64,000 bases of DNA from Nocardia exalbida NBRC 100660 (GTDB lineage Bacteria; Actinomycetota; Actinomycetes; Mycobacteriales; Mycobacteriaceae), in assembly GCF_000308575.1 (NCBI RefSeq), contig NZ_BAFZ01000099.1, positions 1-64,000 on the forward strand, written 5' to 3'. Made by a program: the position numbers and the translations under genes. The notes below the pieces were generated by a model, which had not been told where the DNA came from, searched no databases, and saw nothing but the letters and a program-made list of their open reading frames with translations. Below are positions 56,465 through 64,000 of the stretch, one piece after another (the first letter of the stretch is position 1; each line of letters opens with the position of its first letter).

Positions 56465-57435
56465 CGCGGGTGTGGCGCGCGCTCGCTCTCGGGCTGGGGT
56501 TGGCGCTGGTGGCCGCCTGCGGGCTGCAATCCGGGGGCGCGGTGCCGCTGCGGGTGGGACCCGGCAGCATCCGCCCGATCCCCGCACTGGACGGTGTGCC
56601 GGTCACGGTGGGCTCTAAAGACTTCACCGAACAGAACATCCTCGGATATCTCATCGAGTTCGCCCTGACCGCGGCAGGCGCCGAGGTCCGCGACCTGACC
56701 AACATCCAGGGCTCCAATAGTGTGCGCGACGCCCAGCTGCACGGGCAGATCGACATCGCCTACGAATACACCGGCACCGGCTGGATCAACTACCTCGGCA
56801 ACGAGAAGCCGGTGCCCGACGAGATCGGCCAGTTCGAGGCGGTGCGGGACGCCGACCTCGCCGAGCACGGCATGGTGTGGACCGCGATGGCGCCGATGAA
56901 CAACACCTACGCGCTGGTCATGAGCGCGCGGACCGCGCAGGAGACCGGCGTGCGCACGCTGTCGGACTACGCCGCGCTGGCCGCCGCCGATCCGGCCGCC
57001 GCGGCCATCTGCGTCGGCACCGAATTCAACGTCCGCCAGGACGGATTCCCCGGCCTCGTCCGCAAGTACGAGATCGACGCGGGCAAGGTACGCAAGCAGA
57101 TCGTGCAGGACGCGGTGGTCTACCAGGCGACCGCAGACGGCAGACAGTGCCGTTTCGGCTCGGTCGCCGCCACCGACGGGCGCATCCCGGCATTGAATCT
57201 GGTCCTGCTACAGGACGATCGCGGGTTCTTCCCGAAATACAACGCCGCGCTGGTGATGCGCGAGAGTTTCGCCGACGCGCATCCGGAGGTGGCCGAGATC
57301 ATGACGCCGATCTCGCAGCGCCTCACCAACGAGACCATCACCGAACTCAACCGTCAGGTCGACGTGGACGGTCGCGAACCCGCGGAGGTGGCCCGGGACT
57401 GGATGGTCGCCGAAGGGTTCGTCACCGCGCGTTGA
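56461..57435 (+). CDS. Osmoprotectant-binding lipoprotein (OpuCC/OsmF type)
   Basis: 324-aa lipoprotein: lipobox LVAAC at ~19 after ALALGLGLALVAAC. The mature part matches the quaternary-amine-binding fold: VTVGSKDFTEQNILGYLIEF, YEYTGTGWINYLGNEKPVPD and YALVMSARTAQETGVRTLSD, then KYNAALVMRESFADAHPEVA. Aromatic residues for a cation-pi cage are plausible but not assigned. It ends the four-gene operon. Confidence 0.92.
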   Translation: MTRVWRALALGLGLALVAACGLQSGGAVPLRVGPGSIRPIPALDGVPVTVGSKDFTEQNILGYLIEFALTAAGAEVRDLTNIQGSNSVRDAQLHGQIDIAYEYTGTGWINYLGNEKPVPDEIGQFEAVRDADLAEHGMVWTAMAPMNNTYALVMSARTAQETGVRTLSDYAALAAADPAAAAICVGTEFNVRQDGFPGLVRKYEIDAGKVRKQIVQDAVVYQATADGRQCRFGSVAATDGRIPALNLVLLQDDRGFFPKYNAALVMRESFADAHPEVAEIMTPISQRLTNETITELNRQVDVDGREPAEVARDWMVAEGFVTAR

Positions 57436-57544
57436 AGCGAGAACCAGCCACTGGAAAGGCGTTTGGGCACGAGCGCGCAGAACAAGCGTGCAGACGCTGC
57501 CAGTCGGCGCGTGAGCATCAGGCCCGGCCGGAGCCTCGCAACGC

Positions 57545-58186
57545 TCAGCGCGGCTCGCGCCCCAGGTACCGCAGCAGATCACCGACGGCGTCGCCGGACG
57601 GACCGTCGACGATCGCGGCATAGGCCCCCCACTGGCGCAGCGGTTCGACGATCTCCGCCGTCTCGCCGCTGCCGGGCGCCGGGTGACCGGCCCGGGCGGC
57701 GGCGAGCAGGTGGGTGGCGAGCTCATCGGTCAACGGCGACGCCTGGCCGGTCGCGATCGCGATGTCCCAGGCGTGGACCGCGGCGTCCAGCGCGCACATC
57801 ACCGCGGCCACCGGAGTGGCGAGCGCGCCGTGCGGCAGCGGCGTCGGCACCGTCTCGGTGGTGTCGTCCACGGTGCTCCAGGCGAGGGCGGTCTGCTCGA
57901 TCGCCCCGCGCACCAACTCCGCGGGGGCACCGTCGACCGCGCCGGACGGCTCGAACGGGTTGTAGGCCGGACCGTCGCCGATACCGAGGGACTCGGCGAA
58001 CGCCAGCTGGTCACCGGCGGCGTGCTGGACGACCTGCGTCACATCCCATTCCGAGCACGGGGTCGGCAGATGCCACTGATCCGCCCGCACACCGGCGACG
58101 ATGCTCTCCAGTGCGCGGTAGGAATCGGCGAGCACGCCGCGCCAAACGGGGCGCAGAGTCGCGGCGGCGGTGGTGGTGTCGTTCAT
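57545..58186 (-). CDS. TIGR03086/DinB-like mycothiol-dependent-type metalloprotein
   Basis: 213-aa four-helix protein of the DinB/YfiT superfamily (TIGR03086, mycothiol-dependent maleylpyruvate isomerase-like). DQWHLPTPCSEWDVTQVVQH has the first metal histidine; AAVHAWDIAIATGQAS has the second His pair expected in the family. Substrate unknown; mycothiol use is a family inference, supported by mshB in the window. It is divergent from a WYL regulator with an inverted repeat between. Confidence 0.8.
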   Translation of the reverse strand: MNDTTTAAATLRPVWRGVLADSYRALESIVAGVRADQWHLPTPCSEWDVTQVVQHAAGDQLAFAESLGIGDGPAYNPFEPSGAVDGAPAELVRGAIEQTALAWSTVDDTTETVPTPLPHGALATPVAAVMCALDAAVHAWDIAIATGQASPLTDELATHLLAAARAGHPAPGSGETAEIVEPLRQWGAYAAIVDGPSGDAVGDLLRYLGREPR

Positions 58187-58222
58187 GTCGGAGCCCTTCG
58201 GTCGTTTTTCGGTGCTGACATA

Positions 58223-58243
58223 AGCCTATGCGGGCATTAGGCT
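58223..58243. promoter_or_regulatory. Inverted repeat AGCCTA-N9-TAGGCT between DinB and WYL genes
   Basis: Perfect 6-bp arms at 58223-58228 and 58238-58243, centred between divergent genes starting at 58186 and 58276. Candidate operator of the WYL-domain regulator. Confidence 0.5.
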
Positions 58244-58275
58244 ACTTTCGTTCCTAATTGACCGGGGAGGAAAAA

Positions 58276-59247
58276 GTGGCCTCGACCACTCCGCGACTGC
58301 TGCGGTTGCTCGCGCTGCTCCAGGACCGCGCCCACACCGGACGCGAACTGGCCGAGCGTCTCGGCGTCACCGATCGCACCCTGCGGCACGACATCCAGCG
58401 CCTGCGCGAGCTGGGCTACCCGGTGCACGCCGAACGCGGCGCCGTCGGCGGCTACCGGCTCGGCCGCGGCGCGACCATGCCGCCTCTGCTGCTGGACGAC
58501 GACGAAGCGGTGGCCGTCGCCGTCGCGGTCGGACTCGCCGAGGACGGCTCCACCGGCATCGCGGACATCGCCGCGCACGTCACCAAAGCACTGGGCAAAC
58601 TGGATCAGATCCTGCCGAAACGCTTGCAGCGCAAGGTCTCCGCGTTGCGTGACGCGACGGCGATCGGCCCGGCCACGACCGGATCGCGCGAGCCGGACGC
58701 GCCGGTTCCCGCCGCCGTGCTCACCACCCTGGCCGGGGCCATCCGCGACGGCGCGACGGTCCGGATCGCCGAAGCAGGGACCGAAGCGTCTATCGAGGTG
58801 GAGCCGTACCGGCTGATCAACTGGCAGCGCCGCTGGTATCTGGTCGCCTACAGCCTGGAAGACCACACGTGGCGCGCGATCCCGGTGGCCCGGATCAGCA
58901 ACGCCGAGGGCGCTTCCCGCCGCTTCGCCGCACGCTCGCTTCCGGATGAGGATCTGGTCGCCTTCGTCATGCGGCACGTCGCGACCACCGGATGGAAGGT
59001 GCAGGCACGGGTCACCGTGCTCGCGCCCGCCGAGACGGTCATCGCCCGCATCAATCCCGCCGTCGGCGTGGTCGAGGCCGTGGACGCGGACACCTGTGTG
59101 CTCTACACCGGCGCGGACGCGCTGGAGACCATCGCGATCTACCTGTCCATGCTGATGATGGATTTCCGCGTCGAGGGGCCGCCGGAGCTGGTCGCCCACA
59201 TCCGCACCCTCGGCCGCCGGTACACCGAGGCCGTCGCCGATTCCTGA
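58276..59247 (+). CDS. WYL-domain HTH transcriptional regulator
   Basis: 323 aa from GTG 58276 after GGGGAGG. N-terminal DeoR-type HTH (RTGRELAERLGVTDRTLRHDI), then a WYL domain with INWQRRWYLVAYSLEDHTWR and AIPVARISNAEG, and a C-terminal WCX extension (VTVLAPAETVIARINPAVGV). WYL regulators respond to ssDNA or small ligands. It is divergent from the DinB-like gene; that gene is its probable target. Confidence 0.9.
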   Translation: MASTTPRLLRLLALLQDRAHTGRELAERLGVTDRTLRHDIQRLRELGYPVHAERGAVGGYRLGRGATMPPLLLDDDEAVAVAVAVGLAEDGSTGIADIAAHVTKALGKLDQILPKRLQRKVSALRDATAIGPATTGSREPDAPVPAAVLTTLAGAIRDGATVRIAEAGTEASIEVEPYRLINWQRRWYLVAYSLEDHTWRAIPVARISNAEGASRRFAARSLPDEDLVAFVMRHVATTGWKVQARVTVLAPAETVIARINPAVGVVEAVDADTCVLYTGADALETIAIYLSMLMMDFRVEGPPELVAHIRTLGRRYTEAVADS

Positions 59248-59285
59248 TGCGAACCTGATCGGCACTCGACCGACAAGCGCTGCCG

Positions 59286-59404
59286 CGGCACACGGCACAC
59301 GGCACACGGCACACGGCACACGGCACACGGCACACGGCACACGGCACACGGCACACGGCACACGGCACACGGCACACGGCACACGGCACACGGCACACGG
59401 CACA
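59286..59404. repeat. 17-copy perfect CGGCACA tandem repeat
   Basis: Seventeen identical heptamers head-to-tail (119 nt) starting 39 nt after the WYL stop. No degeneration at all, so recent expansion or active homogenisation. A candidate VNTR marker. Confidence 0.95.
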
Positions 59405-59603
59405 CGAGGATTCGCGCACGCGCCGACCCAACACACCCGCTCACCAAGGGAGTGGGGAGAACTCCTCACAAGCACGAACGAAGCCGTCGGCAGGTGAGCC
59501 GGAGGCCATACCGGTGCCCCACTAGCAGCCCGCAGAAACGATTACTGCCGGAGTCGCCACTCGCGCACAGCCGCTTCCCGCTGGGACCCGTGGTCACGAA
59601 CCC

Positions 59604-59639
59604 GGGTACCGACCCCGCTGAACCCCGGGATCGGTACCC
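59604..59639 (-). terminator. 9-bp hairpin after MFS gene
   Basis: GGGTACCGA (59604-59612) pairs with TCGGTACCC (59631-59639), loop 18 nt, beginning 17 nt past the MFS stop on the minus strand. Confidence 0.55.
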
Positions 59640-59655
59640 ACCGGAACGACAGTCG

Positions 59656-61110
59656 TCAGGAATGCCCGATGGTGGTGGCCGCGTCGGCGGTCTTCCGCAT
59701 CGGGATCAACGCGGTCAGGCCGATCGCGACCAGCGCCGCCACCATCGCGATGAGGAAGGTGGTGTGGAACCCGTCGCGCGAGGGCAGCAGGTGCGGGCCC
59801 AGCTGCATGGTCATGTGCGCCAGCACCACGCTCATCACCGCGGCGGAGGTCGAGGTGCCGATCGAGCGCATCAGCGAGTTCAGGCCGTTGGCCGCCGCGG
59901 TCTCGGTGATCGGCACCGCGCCCATGATCAGCGCGGGCATCGCCGCGTAGGCCAGGCCGACACCGCCCGCGACGATCACCGCGGCGAGCATGATCTCCCA
60001 GACGCTGTTCATCAACACCACCGCGCACAGGTACCCGACCGCGATCACCGCCGATCCGAGCGCGAGAGTGACCTTGGGACCACGGCTCGCCGACAGCCGC
60101 GCCGACACCGGCGACAGCAGCATCATCACGAAACCGGTCGGCGCCAGCGCCAACCCGGCGCTGATCATGGACAGCCCGAAGCCGTATCCGGTCCGCTCCG
60201 GCGCCATCAGCAGCTGCGGGAAGGTCAGCGACATGCCGTAGAGCGCGAAGCCGACGGCGATCGAGGCCGCGTTGGTGAACAGCACCCGCGGCCGCGCCGA
60301 GACCCGCAGGTCCACCAGCGGTGAACGCTGCCGCAGTTCGAAAACGCCCCAGCCGAGGAACACCACCAGAGATACCGCGAACAGGATCAGGATCGGGGCG
60401 CTGGCCCAACCCCAGTCCGCGCCCTTGGTGATCGCGATCAGCAGCGCGAGCAGCGCCACCGACAACCCGATCGCACCGCCGAAGTCGAATCGGGCGGGTG
60501 TGCGCACCGGCGACTCCGGCACCCACACGAAAACCACGGCGGCGCACACGACGCCGAGCGCGGCGGAAGTCCAGAACAGCACGTGCCAGTTCGCGTTCTG
60601 CGCGATGGCCGCCGCGACCGGCAGCCCGATCGCGCCGCCGACGCCGAGCGTGGCGCTCATGATCGCCATCGCGGAACCCACCCGCTCGGCGGGCAATTCG
60701 TCCCGCATGATGCTGATGCCCAGCGGAATGGCACCGACCGCCGCACCTTGCAGCGAGCGGCCGACGATCTCGGGCAGCAGCGTGGAGAACGACGCGCAGA
60801 CCACCGAACCGGCAACCAGCAGAAGCAGATTGGCGAACAGGACGCGGCGCTTGCCGAACATGTCGCCGAGACGGCCGCTGATCGGCGTCGCCACCGCGCC
60901 CGCGAGCAGCGTGGCGGTGACGACCCAGGAGGCGTTGGACGCGGAGGTGTGCAGCAGCGTGGGCAGCGCCGGAATGATCGGGATGACCAGTGTCTGCATG
61001 AGCGAGACGACAACACCGACCATGCCGAGCGTCGCGATGAGCAAGGCCGGCGCGGGGCGCCGGTCGCTGGAATCAGAGACGGTCGAAGACGCGTCGGTGG
61101 TTACTGTCAC
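59656..61110 (-). CDS. MFS drug/multidrug efflux transporter (DHA2 type)
   Basis: 484-aa major-facilitator protein with ~14 helices: TLLAGAVATPISGRLGDMFGKRRV (motif A), PEIVGRSLQGAAVGAIPLG, then MIISAGLALAPTGFVMMLL-type motif C (GLALAPTG). The DHA2/14-TMS subfamily pumps drugs, dyes or lipids. GTG 61110 is preferred: an in-frame ATG at 61125 lies within the palindromic operator. The divergent MarR gene at 61182 is its likely repressor. Confidence 0.85.
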   Translation of the reverse strand: MTVTTDASSTVSDSSDRRPAPALLIATLGMVGVVVSLMQTLVIPIIPALPTLLHTSASNASWVVTATLLAGAVATPISGRLGDMFGKRRVLFANLLLLVAGSVVCASFSTLLPEIVGRSLQGAAVGAIPLGISIMRDELPAERVGSAMAIMSATLGVGGAIGLPVAAAIAQNANWHVLFWTSAALGVVCAAVVFVWVPESPVRTPARFDFGGAIGLSVALLALLIAITKGADWGWASAPILILFAVSLVVFLGWGVFELRQRSPLVDLRVSARPRVLFTNAASIAVGFALYGMSLTFPQLLMAPERTGYGFGLSMISAGLALAPTGFVMMLLSPVSARLSASRGPKVTLALGSAVIAVGYLCAVVLMNSVWEIMLAAVIVAGGVGLAYAAMPALIMGAVPITETAAANGLNSLMRSIGTSTSAAVMSVVLAHMTMQLGPHLLPSRDGFHTTFLIAMVAALVAIGLTALIPMRKTADAATTIGHS

Positions 61111-61111
61111 G

Positions 61112-61126
61112 TATGTACGGTACATA
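61112..61126. promoter_or_regulatory. Perfect palindrome TATGTAC-g-GTACATA between MFS and MarR genes
   Basis: Seven-bp arms (61112-61118 and 61120-61126) around one base, in the gap between the divergent MFS and MarR starts. Typical of a MarR operator; binding there would block the MFS start region. Confidence 0.6.
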
Positions 61127-61181
61127 TGGTGTGTATGCTGCACAATTTGGTATCGGCGTGATCCTCGCGACATAGTGGGGC

Positions 61182-61664
61182 ATGTCCGATTCCGGTCCCG
61201 GCGACGACGCAGCGCTGAGCCGCCTCACCTTCGAGCTCTCGCTACTGTCGAGGCACTTTCCCGCCGCGCTGCTACGGCGCCCCGGCTTCCAGCTCGACCG
61301 CTCGGCGTATCTGATCTTGACCAGGCTGGAACTGGACCATCCGCTGAGTCTGCGCGAGCTGGCCGAAGCGTTCCGGTTGGACATTTCCACGATCAACCGG
61401 CAGGTCGCAGCGATGCTCAGGCAAGGGTTGGTCGACCGGGTGCCCGACCCCGACGGGGGCATCGCCCGCAAGATCCGCGCCAGCCCGAAGGGGCTGGAGT
61501 CACTTGCCTCCGACCGCGTGCAGAGCCGCCAAGGCATCGGTGCCGTGGTGGCCGACTGGACCGAGGCCGACATCGATCAACTCAGCAAGCTCATCGCACG
61601 CTTCAACCAGTCGGTCGAGGACAAAGAGCACAATCCGTGGCCACGCCCGTCCGATCTCGCGTGA
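61182..61664 (+). CDS. MarR-family transcriptional regulator
   Basis: 160-aa winged-helix regulator. Helices LSLRELAEAFRLDISTINRQ (recognition helix) and the wing LVDRVPDPDGGIARKIRASP are typical; flanking helices dimerise. It is divergent from the MFS pump and followed by the convergent FMN reductase. Probably represses the pump; ligand unknown. ATG 61182 starts 56 nt from the palindrome. Confidence 0.9.
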   Translation: MSDSGPGDDAALSRLTFELSLLSRHFPAALLRRPGFQLDRSAYLILTRLELDHPLSLRELAEAFRLDISTINRQVAAMLRQGLVDRVPDPDGGIARKIRASPKGLESLASDRVQSRQGIGAVVADWTEADIDQLSKLIARFNQSVEDKEHNPWPRPSDLA

Positions 61665-61717
61665 CGAACGGTCACTTACCGAGCACAGCCCGGCGGAGCG
61701 AACCGAAGTGTCGAACG

Positions 61718-62302
61718 TCAAGCGGTATAAGGATGTTCGGCTCGCGCCGACCGCAGCGCACGCCCCCACCAGACCAGCTGGCCGAGCAGTTGATCGGCGG
61801 CTGACACCGGCATCTCCGGATCCGTCGGCTGCCCTGCGGAGTCGAACCGCCTGCCCGCATCGTGAAAGCTCACCGTATCGCGCACGGTGACCGCGTGCAG
61901 TTCGGCGAACACATGCCTGAGGTGCTCGACCGCACGCAGGCCACCGGAGATCCCGCCGTAGGAGACGAATCCCACCGGCTTGGCCCGCCATTCGGTGTAA
62001 TGCCAATCTATGGCGTTCTTGACCGACGCCGGATAGCTGTGGTTGTACTCGGGCGTCACCACGACGAAAGCGTCCGCCGCTGCCAGCCGGGGGCCCACCG
62101 CTGCCAGCGCACGCGCCGCCTCGGGCCCGGGATGGTGGGAAAGCTGTTGCGGCAGGGGTGTTTCGGCCAGATCGACGACGTCGACGGTGACGTCGTCGCG
62201 CCGGTCGGCGTGTTCGGCGAACCAGGTGGCGACGGTCGGGCCGAAGCGGCCCGTACGGGTGCTGCCGACGATCACGGCGAGCCGAATCAGGTGGTCGGAC
62301 AT
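61718..62302 (-). CDS. NADPH-dependent FMN reductase family protein
   Basis: 194-aa flavodoxin-like reductase. RLAVIVGSTRTGRFGPTVATWF binds FMN phosphate; VVVTPEYNHSYPASVKNAIDW is the diagnostic flavin/substrate segment; GFVSYGGISGGLRAVEHL follows. Reduces FMN, quinones or chromate-like acceptors in related proteins. ATG 62302 gives the family length. Separation from the MarR stop is small (convergent), so common control with the pump is possible but not shown. Confidence 0.88.
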   Translation of the reverse strand: MSDHLIRLAVIVGSTRTGRFGPTVATWFAEHADRRDDVTVDVVDLAETPLPQQLSHHPGPEAARALAAVGPRLAAADAFVVVTPEYNHSYPASVKNAIDWHYTEWRAKPVGFVSYGGISGGLRAVEHLRHVFAELHAVTVRDTVSFHDAGRRFDSAGQPTDPEMPVSAADQLLGQLVWWGRALRSARAEHPYTA

Positions 62303-62379
62303 GGTGGTTCCCTTCGACGCGTGCGTTGCACACAACAGCGTCGGACCTGAACCACGCTTCAGGTCAAATCGAGCGCCGA

Positions 62380-62751
62380 TCAGACCTCCAGGTCCTCCTC
62401 GATGCCCTTCAGGCGGTGCCTGGCCATCGCCAGATTCGCCCGGCCCCGGTCCAGCGCCAGGTAGAGGAACAGGCCCTTGGACTTGCGGCCGGTCATCGGC
62501 CGGATGATGTGGTACTGCCCGGACAGCGTGATGAGGATGTCCTCGATGTCCTCCTTGAGCCCCAGCTGGTCCATGGTCCGCATCTTGGCGCGCACCACCT
62601 CGGTGTTGCCCGCGCCCGCGACCTGGAGGTCCAGGGACTTGGAACTGCCGAGCATGCCCAGCGCCATACCGCTGTTGTAGTCGACCACGGCGGCGCCGAT
62701 CGCGCCGTCGATCACCATCATGTCTTTGAGGGCCAGATCCATAGTGGACAT
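62380..62751 (-). CDS. Roadblock/LC7-like protein
   Basis: 123 aa from ATG 62751. DLALKDMMVIDGAIGAAVVDY and MALGMLGSSKSLDLQVAGAGNTEVVRAKM followed by DILITLSGQYHIIRPMT fit a longin/roadblock fold (MglB/LC7 relatives). It is the last gene of a minus-strand group with a canonical roadblock protein and a DUF4388-like protein upstream. In Streptomyces conservons and gliding bacteria such proteins regulate small GTPases; no GTPase is inside the window. Confidence 0.7.
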   Translation of the reverse strand: MSTMDLALKDMMVIDGAIGAAVVDYNSGMALGMLGSSKSLDLQVAGAGNTEVVRAKMRTMDQLGLKEDIEDILITLSGQYHIIRPMTGRKSKGLFLYLALDRGRANLAMARHRLKGIEEDLEV

Positions 62752-62762
62752 AAGTGTTCCTT

Positions 62763-63239
62763 TCAGTGGGTTTTCGTTGTCTGTTCGCTTCGTGCGTCGG
62801 TCGCCACCGGCGTCAGCAAGTCGGCGATCGCCCGCGCCGCCGGACGGGATTCCAGATGCAGCCTGCCGATGTTCACCTCGGGGGCGGCCAGGACGGTCAG
62901 CGACGTCCAGCCCGCCGCGTAGATGACCACGTGCCCGCTGGTGCCGTGCACCACCACCTCGCTGAACCCGCCGCCGTGTGCAGTGGTGGCCAGCCGGTGC
63001 GACAGCGACAGCTGCGAGGCGGCCATCGCCGCCATCCCGTTCGGCTCGATCTGCGCAGGTAGATCGTGGGCGACGAGCAGCCCGTCGTTGGATGCCACGA
63101 GCGCGCCGGTCAGCCGAGGGACGCGATCGCGCAGGGCCTTCAGCTCCAGCAGCACCGCCGCGTTCGGTTCGGGTCCGGACATCGCCACCTTGGTCAACCT
63201 TCCCATCACATTGCCGAGCAGTTTCTTCCGCGCGGTCAC
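62763..63239 (-). CDS. Roadblock/LC7-domain protein
   Basis: 158 aa from GTG 63239. A basic N-terminal helix (ARKKLLGNVMGRLTKVAM) precedes a roadblock fold: LLELKALRDRVPRLTGALVA, SNDGLLVAHDLPAQIEPNGM, AAMAASQLSLSHRLA, GFSEVVVHGTSGHVVIYAAG. GTG overlaps the stop of the next gene upstream (GTGA), giving coupled translation. Likely part of a GTPase-regulating module with 62380-62751. Confidence 0.82.
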   Translation of the reverse strand: MTARKKLLGNVMGRLTKVAMSGPEPNAAVLLELKALRDRVPRLTGALVASNDGLLVAHDLPAQIEPNGMAAMAASQLSLSHRLATTAHGGGFSEVVVHGTSGHVVIYAAGWTSLTVLAAPEVNIGRLHLESRPAARAIADLLTPVATDARSEQTTKTH

Positions 63240-64000
63240 GCGAGCTCCTCCAAAGCCGCTTGCAGGCGGACGAGCAGGTCCCGGTCCGGCGGTTCCGAAC
63301 GCTCCGCGACGGGGACCGGCGCCGAGTGCCGCCCACGGCGTCTCGGAAGCCGGCCCGGCTCGGCGCTCAGGGCTGCGACCGCCACGGGCTCGTCGGTCAC
63401 CGGTTCGGGTGCGACCCGCCGGGCCGCCACCGCGACGGACGTGCCGGCGGGCGGCTCGATCAGCCCCGCGGCGGTCAGATCCCGCACCGCGACCAGACAT
63501 CCATAGGTGGTACGGCCCAGTTCGCGGCCGATCCCCGCGACACTGCGCCGCGCGTCCGCGGCGGCCAGCACCTCGGCCTGCCCCCCGGTGAGCACCAGAC
63601 GGCGCCGCCGCACCCGGCGCACCGGCACGACCGGGACCCGATCGACCAGGTCCGCGGGCCACGGCCCGGACTCCGGATCGCCGCGCCGCGCGCACTCCTG
63701 CACGAGAGCCCGCGGCGTGATGTGGCAGACCGGGGCCAGCCAGTGCGGTGGGGCCGGACGGAACTCCGGGACGGCGGGCGAGGCCAGCAAGAAGTAGGCG
63801 GCATCGAAAACCGACAGCATGGCGAGCGTTTCCAGCCGCGGCCGCCCCAGCACACGGCCGGGATCGCCCGCCCCCGCGCGCCGCCAGTCCTCGGCGGTCG
63901 CCACGCCCGCCTCGACAACCAGCCGGTCCAGTCCCGTGGTGCGGCGGCAATCGGCGGAAACGATCGCGCCCTCGGCGAGGTGAAACGCACCGTCGCCCGC
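63236..64000 (-). CDS. Partial DUF4388-like protein, cut by window end
   Basis: Runs off the right end; at least 254 codons of the frame are open and no upstream stop is seen, so the 5' end is missing. The visible N-terminal part (GAFHLAEGAIVSADCRRTTG, LDRLVVEAGVATAEDWRR) has the DUF4388/PATAN-like rhythm of G-x-hydrophobic strand, G-hairpin and helix. The middle (RSVAGIGRELGRTTYGCLVAV) resembles a winged-helix segment, and the C-terminal ~70 residues are Pro/Arg/Glu-rich. A GTG at 63904 would be an internal start only. Stop overlaps the roadblock gene. Confidence 0.6.
   Translation of the reverse strand, partial: AGDGAFHLAEGAIVSADCRRTTGLDRLVVEAGVATAEDWRRAGAGDPGRVLGRPRLETLAMLSVFDAAYFLLASPAVPEFRPAPPHWLAPVCHITPRALVQECARRGDPESGPWPADLVDRVPVVPVRRVRRRRLVLTGGQAEVLAAADARRSVAGIGRELGRTTYGCLVAVRDLTAAGLIEPPAGTSVAVAARRVAPEPVTDEPVAVAALSAEPGRLPRRRGRHSAPVPVAERSEPPDRDLLVRLQAALEELA

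Larger units (their letters stand above)
59248..59655. other. Intergenic region with heptamer array and terminator
   Basis: 408 nt between the WYL gene and the convergent MFS gene. It holds the 17-copy heptamer array (59286-59404) and the 9-bp hairpin at 59604-59639. No gene; ORFs through the array translate it as a Cys-Arg-Val-Pro repeat and are not real. Confidence 0.6.

Noticed and set aside
59286..59404. CRISPR array
   Set aside because: Units of 7 bp without spacers; not CRISPR.
59051..59434. Cys-Arg-Val-Pro repeat proteins from the heptamer array
   Set aside because: They arise from reading the tandem repeat; no ribosome site or family.

Overview
The window is high-GC actinobacterial chromosome, almost certainly Nocardia or a close relative in the Mycobacteriales. 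This rests on GTG-rich starts, mycothiol, F420 and phosphatidylinositol-mannoside genes, and gene order. From remembered M. tuberculosis annotation, two blocks match the Rv1201c-Rv1230c and Rv1157c-Rv1178 neighbourhoods. No rRNA, tRNA, CRISPR array, prophage or insertion sequence was seen.

Layout. 1-2.5 kb: two tandem secreted transglycosylases. 2.5-5.8 kb: mrp, a DivIVA-domain protein, tag, a DUF3117 microprotein and an rRNA methyltransferase. 5.8-8.3 kb: divergent glgM/glgC glycogen genes. 8.3-13.1 kb: two small Cys-motif membrane proteins, an O-methyltransferase, then the envelope-stress set sigE-rseA-htrA and tatB. 13.1-17 kb: poorly characterised genes, including an HTH protein with an unnamed C-terminal domain and an XdhC-family protein. 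17-25.2 kb: gpgS-folP2, fadD6-like and two LOG genes, enoyl-CoA hydratase, and dapE/dapD. 25.2-30.6 kb: a PPOX protein, a FadD36-like ligase, and two MpaB-family oxygenase genes flanking a secreted beta-lactamase-like protein and a TetR regulator. 30.6-36.6 kb: pruA, dapC, fdxC, fbiC. 37.1-49.2 kb: a bacterial-PH pair, a 52-aa microprotein coupled to a membrane protein, an asparagine-type permease, mshB, lpqW, typA, a Cys/Lys-rich microprotein, phhB and pimE. 49.5-53.7 kb: exported and envelope proteins (Rv1157c-like, a Ser-Gly repeat protein, Tat-exported DUF1906, an internally duplicated protein, a CHAP protein). 53.9-57.4 kb: a four-gene osmoprotectant ABC transporter. 57.5-62.3 kb: three regulator/effector sets (WYL with DinB-like; MarR with MFS and FMN reductase) separated by a 17-copy heptamer repeat. 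62.4-64 kb: a roadblock cluster cut by the window end.

Working themes are cell-envelope building and stress (transglycosylases, sigE regulon, TatB, lpqW/pimE, CHAP), lysine/diaminopimelate supply (dapC, dapD, dapE), and cofactors (F420, mycothiol, pterin). The most interesting new signal is a shared promoter-region module, TTGACAC-N14-TGAGAA-N15-TTCTCA, in front of both MpaB-family genes. It suggests one regulon controlled by the TetR protein between them. Other points of interest are a series of leaderless-type promoters (TANNNT 6-7 nt before the start codon), the PCxxFC membrane microproteins, a missed 52-aa gene, and a long intergenic palindrome.
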